Shown here: piece by piece, positions 33,392 through 42,141 of the stretch
Layout: every line of letters starts with the position of its first letter
Numbering within the stretch: position 1 is the stretch's first letter
Origin: Hymenobacter cellulosivorans
GTDB lineage: Bacteria > Bacteroidota > Bacteroidia > Cytophagales > Hymenobacteraceae
Direction: 5' to 3'
NCBI RefSeq assembly: GCF_022919135.1
Contig: NZ_CP095049.1
Location: forward strand, 5,589,001 to 5,653,000
DNA: 64,000 bases
Translations under genes and position numbers: made by a program
Notes under the pieces: generated by a model
What the model was told of the DNA's origin: nothing
What the model saw: the letters and a program-made list of their open reading frames with translations, nothing else
Database searches by the model: none

Positions 33392-36300
33392 GTGCCCCGG
33401 TTCGTCTCTATCACGCTTAAAATTCTGCTGAGCCTGCTCCTGCTGCTGGGGTTGGTGCTGGGCGGCGTGCTGGTAGCCCTGCGGATTCCGAGCGTGCAAA
33501 CCAATCTGGCCCACCGCGCCGCCGCCATCCTGACCGAAAAGCTCGGGCAGCGCGTCATTGTGGGCCGCGTCGACGTGCGGCCCTTTACCCGCGTGGTGCT
33601 GGAGGGCGTGCGGGTACTGGACCGGCAGGGCGGCGAACTGTTCAACATTGGCAAGGCCGACGCCGACATCGAGCTGTTTTCCATCTTCGACCCCAGCCAC
33701 CTGCACGTAGGCAAGCTCACGCTGGAGGAGCCCCGCTTTGCCCAGATAACCTACGCCAACCAGCCCGACTCGACCAACCTGTCGCAGTTTCTGGCTTCGG
33801 TCAAGCGCCTGATCGGGCCTTCGGATACGACCAAGGTTTCCAAGCCCTTCGACTTTCAGATCAAGGAAATCGGGCTGCGCAACGGCCGTTTCGTGCTCGA
33901 CCGGCGCAACAAGCCGCGGGCCGAAACCTACGGCCGCACCATCGACTACGACCACATGTACATCGACAGCATCTACGGCGACGTGTCGCAGCTGTGGTTG
34001 CGCGCCGACACGATTCACGCCCAGATTGACGGGCTGCGGGCCGTGGATACTCCCTCCCAAACCCGCCTGCGGGAGCTGACGGCCAACATGACGTACGCCG
34101 ATAAGTTCTGGGAATTTGCCGGCCTCGATTTGCGGGTGGGCAATAGCCGCCTGAAGCCCTATATCAAGTTCGACTTCAAGCACTTCCTCAACTTCGTCGA
34201 TTTCAACGACTCGGTAAAAGTTACGGCCCGGCTGGATTCGTCGCGGGTATATTCCGACGATATTGCCCTGTTTGCGCCCCAGCCCTTTATCCGGGACCTG
34301 AAGGAAACCGTGCTGATTTCGGGCGAGGCCAAGGGCTACGTGAAAAACTTCACAACCAAGAACCTGGACGTCGTCTACGGTCAGAACACTCGGGTGCGGG
34401 GCAACATCAACGTGCAGGGCCTACCCAACCTAAAGGAAAGCTTTGTGGAAATGCGCCTCAAGCCTTCCATTATCGACGGGCGCGACATCCGGCGCTACAT
34501 TCCGGCCTCGGGCTGGCCCTACGTGGCGCGCCTGGGCACGGTGCGGCTCGACGGGCAGTTTCTGGGTTTCTACAACGACTTTGTGGCCAACGGCGCCTTC
34601 CGCACGGCCCTCGGCGACGTGGTGTCCGACGTGAACATCAAATTCAAGAACGACCCGGCCTACTCCACTTACGAGGGACAGGTCAAAACCACCGCCTTCC
34701 AGCTGGGCAAGCTGCTCGGCGACGAGTCGGTGGTGCGCGATATTACCATGAACGGCCGGGTCGAAGGCGTGGGCTTTACGCCCGAGCGGGCCCGGCTCAA
34801 GGCCAACGCTAGCGTACAGAGCATTTGGCTCAACGGCTACCGTTTCCACAACATCACCACCAACGGGCAGTTCAGCCGCCAGTCGTTTGATGGTCAGCTG
34901 GCCGTGAATGACCCCAACCTGCAGATTGACGCCAACGGCACCATCGACCTGAATAAGGCCCGGCAGGCCTTCGACGTGAAGGCCCGGGTGCGGCGCGCCG
35001 ACCTGCGGGCCCTGGGCCTGACCAAGCAAAGCGTGGTCATAGCCACCACCGCCGACGTGCAGTTTGCCGGCCTCAAGCTCGATGCCCTCATCGGCCGCGC
35101 CATTCTGCGCAACTCCCGCCTCAGCTTTGCCGGCCGTACCGTACCCATCGACACCTTCGACGTGGTGAGCCAGCAGACCGGCGTGCAGCGCCGCGTGACG
35201 GTCCGCTCCGAAGTACTCAACCTCACGGCCGACGGCAACTTCAACTTCAGCACCGTGGCCCGCGACGTGCAAACCCTGCTGACCGAGTACGAACTCAACT
35301 TTGAAAGCAACGACGCGGCCATTGCCAGCTACTACCGCCGCAAGAAGCAGCGCCCCATTCAGGATTACCAGATTGCCCTGGATTTGTATTTGAAGCGGGC
35401 CAACCCCGTGCTGCAGCTGTTTGTGCCCAGCCTTACCCTGTCCGACTTCTCCCGCATCGACGGCTCCTTCCGCAACGGCCCGACCTCTATTTTCTCCTTG
35501 GCCGGCCACTTCAACGGCATTCAGTACGACAGCGTGCGGGCCGTCAATACCGATTTTGAATTCAACACCAGTAAGCTGCCCTACCAGCCCGAGGTGCTGG
35601 CTCAAGCCAACATTACCTCCGAGCGGCAGGTGCTGCCGGGCCTGGGCAACACCGAGAAGTTCTACGTGGAAGGCGTCTGGGACCAGGAACGCATCAACTT
35701 CTCCACCTCCCTGGCCCAAACCAACACGACCAACAAAGCGGCCATCAACGGCTCCCTGGTATTTCTGCCCCAATCCGTGCAGATTATCTTCCGGCAGTCG
35801 GGGGTGAACCTGCTGGGCAAGGACTGGAACATTGCCGCCGACAACTCAGTGGTTATTTCGGGCGGTGGTAAGGAATTTAATATCCAGAACTTTACGCTCA
35901 GCAACGGTCCGCAGAGCATCAGCGCCCAGGGCTTTATTTCCAACGACCCCAGCAAGCAGCTGCAATTGGCCGTCAAGGATTTTGATCTGACCACGCTCAA
36001 CTCCCTGACCAACCAGAACATTGCGGGCCGGGTAAATGCCGCCGGCACCATCAGCGGCGTGTACGGCCCCCTGAAAATCAACAGCACGCTCGGCGTGGAT
36101 TCGCTGCAGTTCGACAAAACCCTGATTGGCAACGTGCGCGGCAGCAGCGAGTGGAACAACCGCAACGGCCAGCTGCTAATCGACGCCGATGTGCTGCGGG
36201 ACCAGCAGCGGGTGGTGCGCCTGGCCGGCACCTACGCCCCCCACGCCAAGGAACAACAGCTCAACCTGACGGCCGTGCTCGACAATGCTCCGGTGAAGCT

Positions 36301-37999
36301 GGCCGAACCCCTGCTCAGCTTCCTGTTCCGGGACATGGGCGGCACGGCTGCGGGCACCCTGCGCCTGACCGGCCGCCTGGCCGCACCTAACCTGACCGGC
36401 AACGTAGACGTGACCAATGGCAAGCTCACCTTTATTTACCTGGGCACCACTTACACCTTCTCCGACCGAATCCGCTTCGGCGAAGACCGGATTAGCTTCC
36501 GCGAAATCAAGCTGCGCGACCCGCTGGGCAATACCGGCGTACTCGATGGCAATATTTTCCACCAGGGCTTCCAGAACATGCGCCTGGGTTTGCGGGCCGA
36601 CTTTACCCGCCTGCTGGTGCTCAACACGACCCGCAAAGACAATGAACTGTACTTCGGCACGGCCTATGCCACCGGCAACGCGGTAATCTTTGGGCCCACC
36701 AACAACCTGGTGGTGAACGTGCGGGCCCGCAGCGACGCGGGCACCCGCCTGTCGTTGCCGCTCGACAATGCCGCCAAGGCCGAGCAGGCCAGCTACATCA
36801 AATTCGTGAACCGCAACCTGCGCGACACCACGACCACAGTGAAGGTGCCCACGGCAGGGGAAGGCAAAATTGACTTGTCGGGCCTGCGCCTGAACATGAA
36901 CCTGGACGTGACGCCCGACGCCTACGTGGAAATCCTGCTCGACGAAAGCACCGGCGACGTTATTCGGGGCTCAGCGGCCGGGCAGCTGCGCCTCAACATC
37001 GACACCCGCGGCGACTTCAACATGTTCGGCCAGATTGAGATTGTGCGCGGGGCGTACAACTTCACTTTGCAGGGCCTTATCAACAAGGAATTCGTAGTGC
37101 GGCCGGGCGGTACGATTTCCTGGAACGGCGACCCGCTGGCTGGCGAAATGAACGTGACGGCGGCCTACACCCAGCGCACCTCCCTGGCCCCGATTCTGGG
37201 GCAGGCAGCCCTCAACAGCCGGGCCGTGGTGCCCGTAACGGCCGTAATGAACCTGAGCGGCCCGCTGCTGCTGCCCGTGATTCGCCTGAGCCTGGAGTTC
37301 AACGACGCGCCCTCGTCCCTGGAAGGCGACCTGACGGCCTTCACCTCATCCTTGCGCAACGACGAGCAGGAACTCAACCGGCAGGTATTCAGCCTCTTGG
37401 TATTCAAGCAACTTTCCCCACCCGGCCAGTTCACCCAGATCAGCCTGCGCGGCAACGACAACACGGTGCAGAACAGTCTGGGCCAGATTCTGAGCACTCA
37501 GCTGGGCTTGCTCACTTCCCAGATTGATCAGAATCTGGAAATCGACTTCAACATCAACGGCCTGACCTCCGAGCAGCTCCAGGCCCTGCAGGTGCGCCTG
37601 AGCTATAACTTTCTCAACGGCCGCCTGCGCGTGACCCGGGAGGGCGGCTTTAGCAACACCACCACGACCAACGGCGCGGGAACCGGCACAGGCACCGGAA
37701 CCGGCACGGGCACCACCGCCCAGGCTTCCCTGCTCGGCGACCTAAGTTTGGAATACTACCTGCGCCCCGATGGAAAGTTCCGGGCCAAGCTACGCTACGA
37801 AACCACGCCCCGCGACTTCACCCCCGACGAATCGGCGTTGACCAACCAGGCCCGGGCCGGCATTAGCTTGCTGCACACCGAGCAGTTCGACTCGTTCCGG
37901 GAGCTGTTTTCGCGCAAACGCCTGAGTCGCCGGGCCGCTGCCGCCCGTAAGGCCCGGGAAGTGCTCAACGTGGACGACGACCCGCGCACGGTCCTTTAA
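33392..37999 (+). CDS. tamB: TamB-like translocation/assembly module protein (DUF490)
   Basis: 1,535-residue AsmA/TamB-type envelope protein. In this family a long beta-taco groove bridges the inner and outer membranes and helps outer-membrane protein or lipid delivery. The GTG start at 33392 gives one N-terminal membrane segment (ILLSLLLLLGLVLGGVLVAL, about 10-29) followed by beta-rich repeats. The C-terminal TamB domain (about 1170-1440) includes VRGAYNFTLQGLINKEFVVRPG and ends with VRLSYNFLNGRLRVTREGG. Near the end is a (Gly-Thr)6 tract coded by 37679-37714. Divergent from tsaD. Confidence 0.9.
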   Translation: MPRFVSITLKILLSLLLLLGLVLGGVLVALRIPSVQTNLAHRAAAILTEKLGQRVIVGRVDVRPFTRVVLEGVRVLDRQGGELFNIGKADADIELFSIFDPSHLHVGKLTLEEPRFAQITYANQPDSTNLSQFLASVKRLIGPSDTTKVSKPFDFQIKEIGLRNGRFVLDRRNKPRAETYGRTIDYDHMYIDSIYGDVSQLWLRADTIHAQIDGLRAVDTPSQTRLRELTANMTYADKFWEFAGLDLRVGNSRLKPYIKFDFKHFLNFVDFNDSVKVTARLDSSRVYSDDIALFAPQPFIRDLKETVLISGEAKGYVKNFTTKNLDVVYGQNTRVRGNINVQGLPNLKESFVEMRLKPSIIDGRDIRRYIPASGWPYVARLGTVRLDGQFLGFYNDFVANGAFRTALGDVVSDVNIKFKNDPAYSTYEGQVKTTAFQLGKLLGDESVVRDITMNGRVEGVGFTPERARLKANASVQSIWLNGYRFHNITTNGQFSRQSFDGQLAVNDPNLQIDANGTIDLNKARQAFDVKARVRRADLRALGLTKQSVVIATTADVQFAGLKLDALIGRAILRNSRLSFAGRTVPIDTFDVVSQQTGVQRRVTVRSEVLNLTADGNFNFSTVARDVQTLLTEYELNFESNDAAIASYYRRKKQRPIQDYQIALDLYLKRANPVLQLFVPSLTLSDFSRIDGSFRNGPTSIFSLAGHFNGIQYDSVRAVNTDFEFNTSKLPYQPEVLAQANITSERQVLPGLGNTEKFYVEGVWDQERINFSTSLAQTNTTNKAAINGSLVFLPQSVQIIFRQSGVNLLGKDWNIAADNSVVISGGGKEFNIQNFTLSNGPQSISAQGFISNDPSKQLQLAVKDFDLTTLNSLTNQNIAGRVNAAGTISGVYGPLKINSTLGVDSLQFDKTLIGNVRGSSEWNNRNGQLLIDADVLRDQQRVVRLAGTYAPHAKEQQLNLTAVLDNAPVKLAEPLLSFLFRDMGGTAAGTLRLTGRLAAPNLTGNVDVTNGKLTFIYLGTTYTFSDRIRFGEDRISFREIKLRDPLGNTGVLDGNIFHQGFQNMRLGLRADFTRLLVLNTTRKDNELYFGTAYATGNAVIFGPTNNLVVNVRARSDAGTRLSLPLDNAAKAEQASYIKFVNRNLRDTTTTVKVPTAGEGKIDLSGLRLNMNLDVTPDAYVEILLDESTGDVIRGSAAGQLRLNIDTRGDFNMFGQIEIVRGAYNFTLQGLINKEFVVRPGGTISWNGDPLAGEMNVTAAYTQRTSLAPILGQAALNSRAVVPVTAVMNLSGPLLLPVIRLSLEFNDAPSSLEGDLTAFTSSLRNDEQELNRQVFSLLVFKQLSPPGQFTQISLRGNDNTVQNSLGQILSTQLGLLTSQIDQNLEIDFNINGLTSEQLQALQVRLSYNFLNGRLRVTREGGFSNTTTTNGAGTGTGTGTGTGTTAQASLLGDLSLEYYLRPDGKFRAKLRYETTPRDFTPDESALTNQARAGISLLHTEQFDSFRELFSRKRLSRRAAAARKAREVLNVDDDPRTVL
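37679..37714 (+). repeat. Hexanucleotide tandem repeat (Gly-Thr codons) in tamB
   Basis: Six GG(A/C)-AC(A/C/G) units in a row, coding six Gly-Thr pairs between the TamB domain and the C-terminal stretch. It is in frame, so gain or loss of units would change linker length without a frameshift. Confidence 0.8.
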
Positions 38000-38002
38000 T
38001 CG

Positions 38003-38033
38003 AATTCAGCATTCTCAATTCAGAATTCATTAA
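38003..38033. repeat. Heptad-word repeat (AATTCAG type) between tamB and ftsX
   Basis: Heptads AATTCAG, CATTCTC, AATTCAG and AATTCAT start at 38003, 38010, 38017 and 38024. It has the same 7-base period as the intergenic elements at 12243, 13166 and 38954, but with only one arm, in the 54-base gap between the genes. Confidence 0.6.
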
Positions 38034-38040
38034 CCAAAGT

Positions 38041-38048
38041 TACCTTTG
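38041..38048 (+). promoter_or_regulatory. Probable ftsX promoter, -7 box, implying a leaderless or near-leaderless mRNA
   Basis: TACCTTTG matches TAnnTTTG exactly and ends 5 bases before the ATG at 38054. Transcription would start at or next to the start codon. No good -33 box is present, so this needs mapping of the 5' end. Confidence 0.45.
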
Positions 38049-38053
38049 CCTGC

Positions 38054-38947
38054 ATGGCCCAAAACCGCCCGACCCGTAAGAAAAAGCTTGGTAGCTACCC
38101 GCACCTGATGGTCGTGTTCAGCATCACGCTGTCCTTGCTGGTCATTGGCTTGTTTGGCTTGCTGCTCATTCATGCCCACAAGCTGAGCAATCTGGTCAAG
38201 GAAAATATTGAAATGCAGGTCTACCTCGACCGGGACCTGCCCGAAACCCAGCTCCTTCGACTACAGCAGGATCTGAGCCGCAAGAAGTACGTGGCCTACA
38301 AGAATGACCAGCCCCAGGTCCGGTTCTTGTCCAAGGAAGAAGGTGCCAAACAGTTTCTGGACCAGACCGGCGAAGACGTCGTGCAGTTCCTCGGCGACAA
38401 TCCGCTGCGGGACGCCTACCTGCTGAAAATCAGCGCCGACTACACTGATTCGACCCAGATGCGGCGCATCGTGCAGGAGCTGCGGGCCGAGCCGGGCGTA
38501 TTCGAGGTCGAATATGTGCAGAGCTTTATCGACTCGGTCAATAAGAACCTGCGCAAGATCAGCTTGGTGCTGCTGGGCTTTGCCTTAGTGCTAACCCTAG
38601 TCGTCACGGTCCTGATTAACAACACCATCAAGCTGGCCTTGTTCTCGCAGCGCTTCCTGATCCGGAGCATGCAGCTGGTAGGCGCCACGTCCTTTTTCAT
38701 TCAGCGGCCGTTCCTGCGCCGGGCCACCTGGCAGGGCTTTGCCAGCGGCACCATTGCCGCGCTGCTGCTGCTAGCCGGCCTTCAATACGCCTATTTGCAG
38801 CTGGAGGAGCTCCGCCTGCTGCGCGATGAGCGCCTCATCGGCATCCTGATGGTAAGCATGGTGCTGCTGGGCTGCGGCATCGGCTTTCTGAGCTCCTACC
38901 GCGCCGTGCGCAAGTACCTGGGCATGTCACTCGACGATTTATATTGA
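38054..38947 (+). CDS. ftsX: Cell division protein FtsX (permease-type)
   Basis: Inner-membrane partner of FtsE that controls peptidoglycan hydrolases at division. 297 residues: N-terminal membrane segment (about 18-38), a periplasmic domain (about 45-165) and three C-terminal segments (ISLVLLGFALVLTLVVTVLI, TIAALLLLAGLQYAYL, LIGILMVSMVLLGCGIGFL). Conserved features: VYLDRDL and QLVGATSFFIQRPFLRRATWQG. No ftsE lies beside it. It is the first gene of the run ftsX-DUF3098-uppP-truB-ribF seen across Bacteroidota. Confidence 0.92.
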   Translation: MAQNRPTRKKKLGSYPHLMVVFSITLSLLVIGLFGLLLIHAHKLSNLVKENIEMQVYLDRDLPETQLLRLQQDLSRKKYVAYKNDQPQVRFLSKEEGAKQFLDQTGEDVVQFLGDNPLRDAYLLKISADYTDSTQMRRIVQELRAEPGVFEVEYVQSFIDSVNKNLRKISLVLLGFALVLTLVVTVLINNTIKLALFSQRFLIRSMQLVGATSFFIQRPFLRRATWQGFASGTIAALLLLAGLQYAYLQLEELRLLRDERLIGILMVSMVLLGCGIGFLSSYRAVRKYLGMSLDDLY

Positions 38948-38953
38948 TTTTTT

Positions 38954-39038
38954 TAGTTGTTAGTTGCTGGTTGTCAGTTGTTAGAATATACCGACAAGCA
39001 GAACAACCTAACAACTGACAACCAGCAACTAACAACTA
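38954..39038. repeat. Perfect 31-bp heptad-word hairpin between ftsX and the DUF3098 gene
   Basis: Arms 38954-38984 and 39008-39038 are exact reverse complements with a 23-base loop. The left arm is made of heptads of type YRGTTGY at 38954, 38961, 38968 and 38975. The right arm ends 3 bases before the ATG of the downstream gene, so in the mRNA the start region borders a very stable stem. It fills nearly all of the 94-base gap. Confidence 0.88.
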
Positions 39039-39041
39039 CCT

Positions 39042-39368
39042 ATGGAACCCACGCAAACTCCCCGCTTTGCCTTCGGCAAGCGCAACTACCGTCTGATGTG
39101 GCTCGGGCTGGCTATTCTGGCCGCGGGCTTCATCACCATGACCCTGGACTCGGCCGACTACGGCGAAGGTTTCCTGGGTATCACCCTGGGCCCGATCTTG
39201 CTGGCTGTGGGCTTTATCATCGAGTTCTGGGCCATCATGGCCAAGCCCGGTGAGGCTGCTCCTGTGGCTACCGACACCGTAACCCGCACCGAAACGGCCC
39301 CGCAGCCCGGCACTCCCGTGGCTCCGGTAGCCCCCGCTCCCACGGCTCCTACCTACAAGCGTTCCTAA
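39042..39368 (+). CDS. DUF3098 small membrane protein
   Basis: 108 residues, two membrane segments (LMWLGLAILAAGFITMTL, about 18-35, and GITLGPILLAVGFIIEFWAIM, about 46-66). The family motif FAFGKRNYRLMWLG is at 9-22. The tail (about 70-108) is Ala/Pro/Thr-rich and disordered. It stands between ftsX and uppP in a conserved gene order; function unknown. Its stop directly abuts the uppP start. Confidence 0.88.
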   Translation: MEPTQTPRFAFGKRNYRLMWLGLAILAAGFITMTLDSADYGEGFLGITLGPILLAVGFIIEFWAIMAKPGEAAPVATDTVTRTETAPQPGTPVAPVAPAPTAPTYKRS

Positions 39369-40157
39369 ATGAACTACTGGCACGCCCTAATTCTGGCTAT
39401 TGTCGAAGGCTTAACCGAGTTTTTACCCGTTTCCAGCACCGGCCACATGATTATCGTGGCCAACCTGCTGGGTATCGGCCAATTACCGTTTACCGAAACC
39501 TATATTACCTCCATCCAGTTTGGGGCTATCCTGTCGGTGGTGGTGCTTTACTGGCGCCGCTTTCTGCAGAGCTTCGACTTCTACGTGAAGCTGGCCGTGG
39601 CCTTTGTGCCCTTTGGCTTGCTGGGCTTTCTGCTCAAAGACGTCATTGCCGACCTGCTCAAGAGCGTGACAGTGGTGGCCTCCTCGCTGGTCGTGGGCGG
39701 CATCGTGCTGCTCTTTGTGGACCGCTGGTTTAGCGAGTCGCGCAAGCAGGTAACGACGCCCAGCACGCTGCAGGCCCTCAAAATCGGCCTGTTTCAGTGT
39801 TTGGCTTTGGTGCCCGGCGTGTCGCGCTCAGCGGCTACCATCGTGGGCGGCCTGGCCCAGGGCTTCGACCGCCGCTCGGCCGCCGATTTCTCCTTTCTAC
39901 TGGCCGTGCCTACCATGTTCGTGATTACGGCCTACGAGATGTACAAAACTTACAAGGTGAATGCGCCCGTGGCCGGCGACCTGAAAGTGCTGGCTTTCGG
40001 CAACGTGGTAGCCTTTATCGTGGCGCTGCTGGCCGTCAAGTCGTTCGTAAACTTTGTCTCGAAGTTCGGCTTCCGCGCCTTTGGCATGTACCGCATCATC
40101 GTGGGCGTCACCATTTTGGTCATGATTGCCCTGGGAATTAATCTGCAGTTGATATGA
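39369..40157 (+). CDS. uppP: Undecaprenyl-diphosphatase
   Basis: Recycles the lipid carrier by removing phosphate from undecaprenyl diphosphate; integral membrane (BacA family), linked to bacitracin tolerance. 262 residues with about eight segments. Signature motifs EGLTEFLPVSSTGHMI (13-28) and LVPGVSRSAATIVGG (about 147-161) carry the catalytic Glu/Ser/Arg. It overlaps truB by 4 bases (ATGA). Confidence 0.95.
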   Translation: MNYWHALILAIVEGLTEFLPVSSTGHMIIVANLLGIGQLPFTETYITSIQFGAILSVVVLYWRRFLQSFDFYVKLAVAFVPFGLLGFLLKDVIADLLKSVTVVASSLVVGGIVLLFVDRWFSESRKQVTTPSTLQALKIGLFQCLALVPGVSRSAATIVGGLAQGFDRRSAADFSFLLAVPTMFVITAYEMYKTYKVNAPVAGDLKVLAFGNVVAFIVALLAVKSFVNFVSKFGFRAFGMYRIIVGVTILVMIALGINLQLI

Positions 40158-40978
40158 GCCAGGAAAATACGGTTCAGCGCACGTTCGACTTTGAAACCGG
40201 CGAGGTTTTGCTGCTCGACAAACCCCTGACCTGGACTTCGTTTGACGTGGTGCGCAAGGTCAAGAACACGCTGCGCATCAAGAAAATCGGCCACGCCGGC
40301 ACCCTCGACCCGTTGGCTACCGGCCTGCTGATCTTGTGCACGGGCAAGAAAACCAAGCAGATTGACTTGATTCAGGCCCAGGAAAAAGAGTACACCGGTA
40401 CCTTCCGCCTGGGCCAGACCACCCCGTCGTTCGACCTGGAAACGCCCGTGGACGCTGAGCTGCCCTACGCCCACATTACGACCGAGCAACTGCAGGAAGC
40501 CGCCCGGGCCTTCACTGGCCTAATTCAGCAGACGCCGCCGCTGTACTCGGCCGTAAAAATCAACGGGGAGCGGGCTTACGAGGTAGCCCGCCGCGGCGAT
40601 ACGGCCGAAATCAAGTCCAAGGAAGTTACCATCAAGGAGTTTGAGCTGACCGGCATTGCGTTGCCCGACGTGCATTTCCGGGTGGTATGCACAAAAGGCA
40701 CTTACATCCGCAGCCTGGCCCGCGACTTTGGCCAGCACTTGGGCTGCGGGGCTCACCTGACCAAGCTTATTCGCACCCGCATTGGCGAGTACCGCGTGGA
40801 GGATGCCCTGACGATGGAAACCCTGGAAGCCCTGCGGCTGCCGCGGCCCGAGGGCGACGCCAACCGGCCCCCGCGCCCGGCTAAAGCCCGCCGCCCCGAG
40901 CAGCGCGCCGGCCTGGAGTATTTCCAGGCCAGCACCAATCCGGCTCCCGACTCAGACCCAACGGCTTCGGCTTCGTAA
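40154..40978 (+). CDS. truB: tRNA pseudouridine(55) synthase
   Basis: Makes pseudouridine 55 in the T loop of tRNAs. The catalytic Asp52 lies in GHAGTLDPLATGLL. QQTPPLYSAVKINGERAYEVAR and CTKGTYIRSLARDFG are further family motifs. 274 residues, including a Pro/Ala/Arg-rich C-terminal extension (about 235-274) in place of a long PUA domain. Translationally coupled to uppP. Confidence 0.95.
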   Translation: MSQENTVQRTFDFETGEVLLLDKPLTWTSFDVVRKVKNTLRIKKIGHAGTLDPLATGLLILCTGKKTKQIDLIQAQEKEYTGTFRLGQTTPSFDLETPVDAELPYAHITTEQLQEAARAFTGLIQQTPPLYSAVKINGERAYEVARRGDTAEIKSKEVTIKEFELTGIALPDVHFRVVCTKGTYIRSLARDFGQHLGCGAHLTKLIRTRIGEYRVEDALTMETLEALRLPRPEGDANRPPRPAKARRPEQRAGLEYFQASTNPAPDSDPTASAS

Positions 40979-41031
40979 AAAGCTACCCGGGCGAGACTTC
41001 GCTCATTCACCACTTCACTTATTTCCCTCCG
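40979..41031. other. Short gap with TTCAC words between truB and ribF
   Basis: 53 bases containing CATTCACCACTTCACTT near 41005-41022. This is the same word family as the right arm of the element at 31516-31546. No partner arm is present; possibly a relic of such an element. Confidence 0.35.
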
Positions 41032-41985
41032 ATGGAAGTCTTTCACGACCCGGCGCAGTTTCCTCACCTCGGCAATGCCACCGTTACGACCGGCACTTTC
41101 GACGGCGTGCACCTGGGGCACCAGAAGATTTTGCGCCGCCTGCTGGAAGTAGCCAAGCAAACCGGCGGCCCTTCGGTGGTCATTTCCTACTGGCCCCACC
41201 CGCGCCTGGTGCTGGAGCCGCCGCTCACGCATCCCGAGCCCCTGAACATTCAGCTGCTTTCCACCCTGGAAGAGCGCTCCAAGCAGCTGGCCGACTTCGG
41301 CGTGGACTATCTGCTAATTGTGCCCTTTACCAAGGAATTTTCGGAGCTGACCTCCGAGCAGTACATCCAGCAGATTCTGCTCGACACAGTAGGTGCCCGT
41401 AAGCTGGTCATTGGCTACGACCACCGCTTTGGCAAAAACCGGGAAGGTGGCTTTGAGCACCTGAGCCAGCATGCCGACCGCTACGGACTGGAAGTAGAAG
41501 AAATTCCGCGCGAGGACGTGGACGCCCTGGCTGTGAGCAGCACCCGCATCCGGAGGGCCCTGGAGGCCGGCGACGTGCTAACGGCCAACCGCTACCTGGG
41601 CTACAGCTACCCGCTGACCGGCACCGTGGTACGCGGAAAGCAGCTGGGCCGCACCATCGGCTTCCCAACGGCCAACATGCAAGTAGAAGAGCCCCTGAAG
41701 CTGGTGCCGGCCCGGGGCGTGTACGCCGTCATGGCCACCACCGCCGCCGGCACTCACCACCAAGCCATGCTCAACATCGGGGTGCGCCCCACCGTGGCCG
41801 GCAACCTCGACCAGACCGTGGAAACCCACCTGCTCGACTTCGACGGTGACCTATACGACCAACCCCTGACCGTGCAGCTGGTGGCCCGCCTACGCGACGA
41901 GCAGAAGTTCAACGGACTCGACGAGCTCAAAGCCCAGTTGGCTAAGGACGCCGAGGATGCCCGCCAGCACTTGGTCGGCGGCTGA
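41032..41985 (+). CDS. ribF: Bifunctional riboflavin kinase/FAD synthetase
   Basis: Makes FMN from riboflavin and FAD from FMN. 317 residues. The N-terminal nucleotidyltransferase domain has TGTFDGVHLGHQKIL (about 19-33) and SSTRIRRAL. The C-terminal flavokinase domain has RGKQLGRTIGFPTANM (about 203-218, with the PTAN metal/nucleotide motif). It is the last gene of the ftsX run. A short hairpin at 42027-42042 may end the transcript. Confidence 0.96.
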   Translation: MEVFHDPAQFPHLGNATVTTGTFDGVHLGHQKILRRLLEVAKQTGGPSVVISYWPHPRLVLEPPLTHPEPLNIQLLSTLEERSKQLADFGVDYLLIVPFTKEFSELTSEQYIQQILLDTVGARKLVIGYDHRFGKNREGGFEHLSQHADRYGLEVEEIPREDVDALAVSSTRIRRALEAGDVLTANRYLGYSYPLTGTVVRGKQLGRTIGFPTANMQVEEPLKLVPARGVYAVMATTAAGTHHQAMLNIGVRPTVAGNLDQTVETHLLDFDGDLYDQPLTVQLVARLRDEQKFNGLDELKAQLAKDAEDARQHLVGG

Positions 41986-42026
41986 GGTAAGCCACCGCAG
42001 CAACCATCCAGGAAGTCCAGTCGTCT

Positions 42027-42052
42027 GCCCAGGCGGCTGGGCTTCTCTTTTC
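42027..42052 (+). terminator. Possible terminator after ribF
   Basis: GCCCAG/CTGGGC (6-bp stem, 4-base loop) followed by a T-rich stretch TTCTCTTTT. Weak. Confidence 0.4.
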
Positions 42053-42141
42053 CGGCTTAGCCCCCACGTTTTTCGCCCCGTGCCGCGCCTACTCCCGGGC
42101 ATCTTGCTATTTTCGACCCACAAACCCTCCTTTCCCACCCC

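Noticed and set aside
34430..35773. A 447-codon antisense frame inside tamB
   Set aside because: Shadow frame produced by GC-rich codon use; composition is Gly/Val/His-rich with no motif.
38948..39041. The ftsX-DUF3098 hairpin as an ordinary rho-independent terminator
   Set aside because: No GC-rich core and no T-tract after the right arm, unlike the clear terminators in this window; it is listed as a repeat instead.
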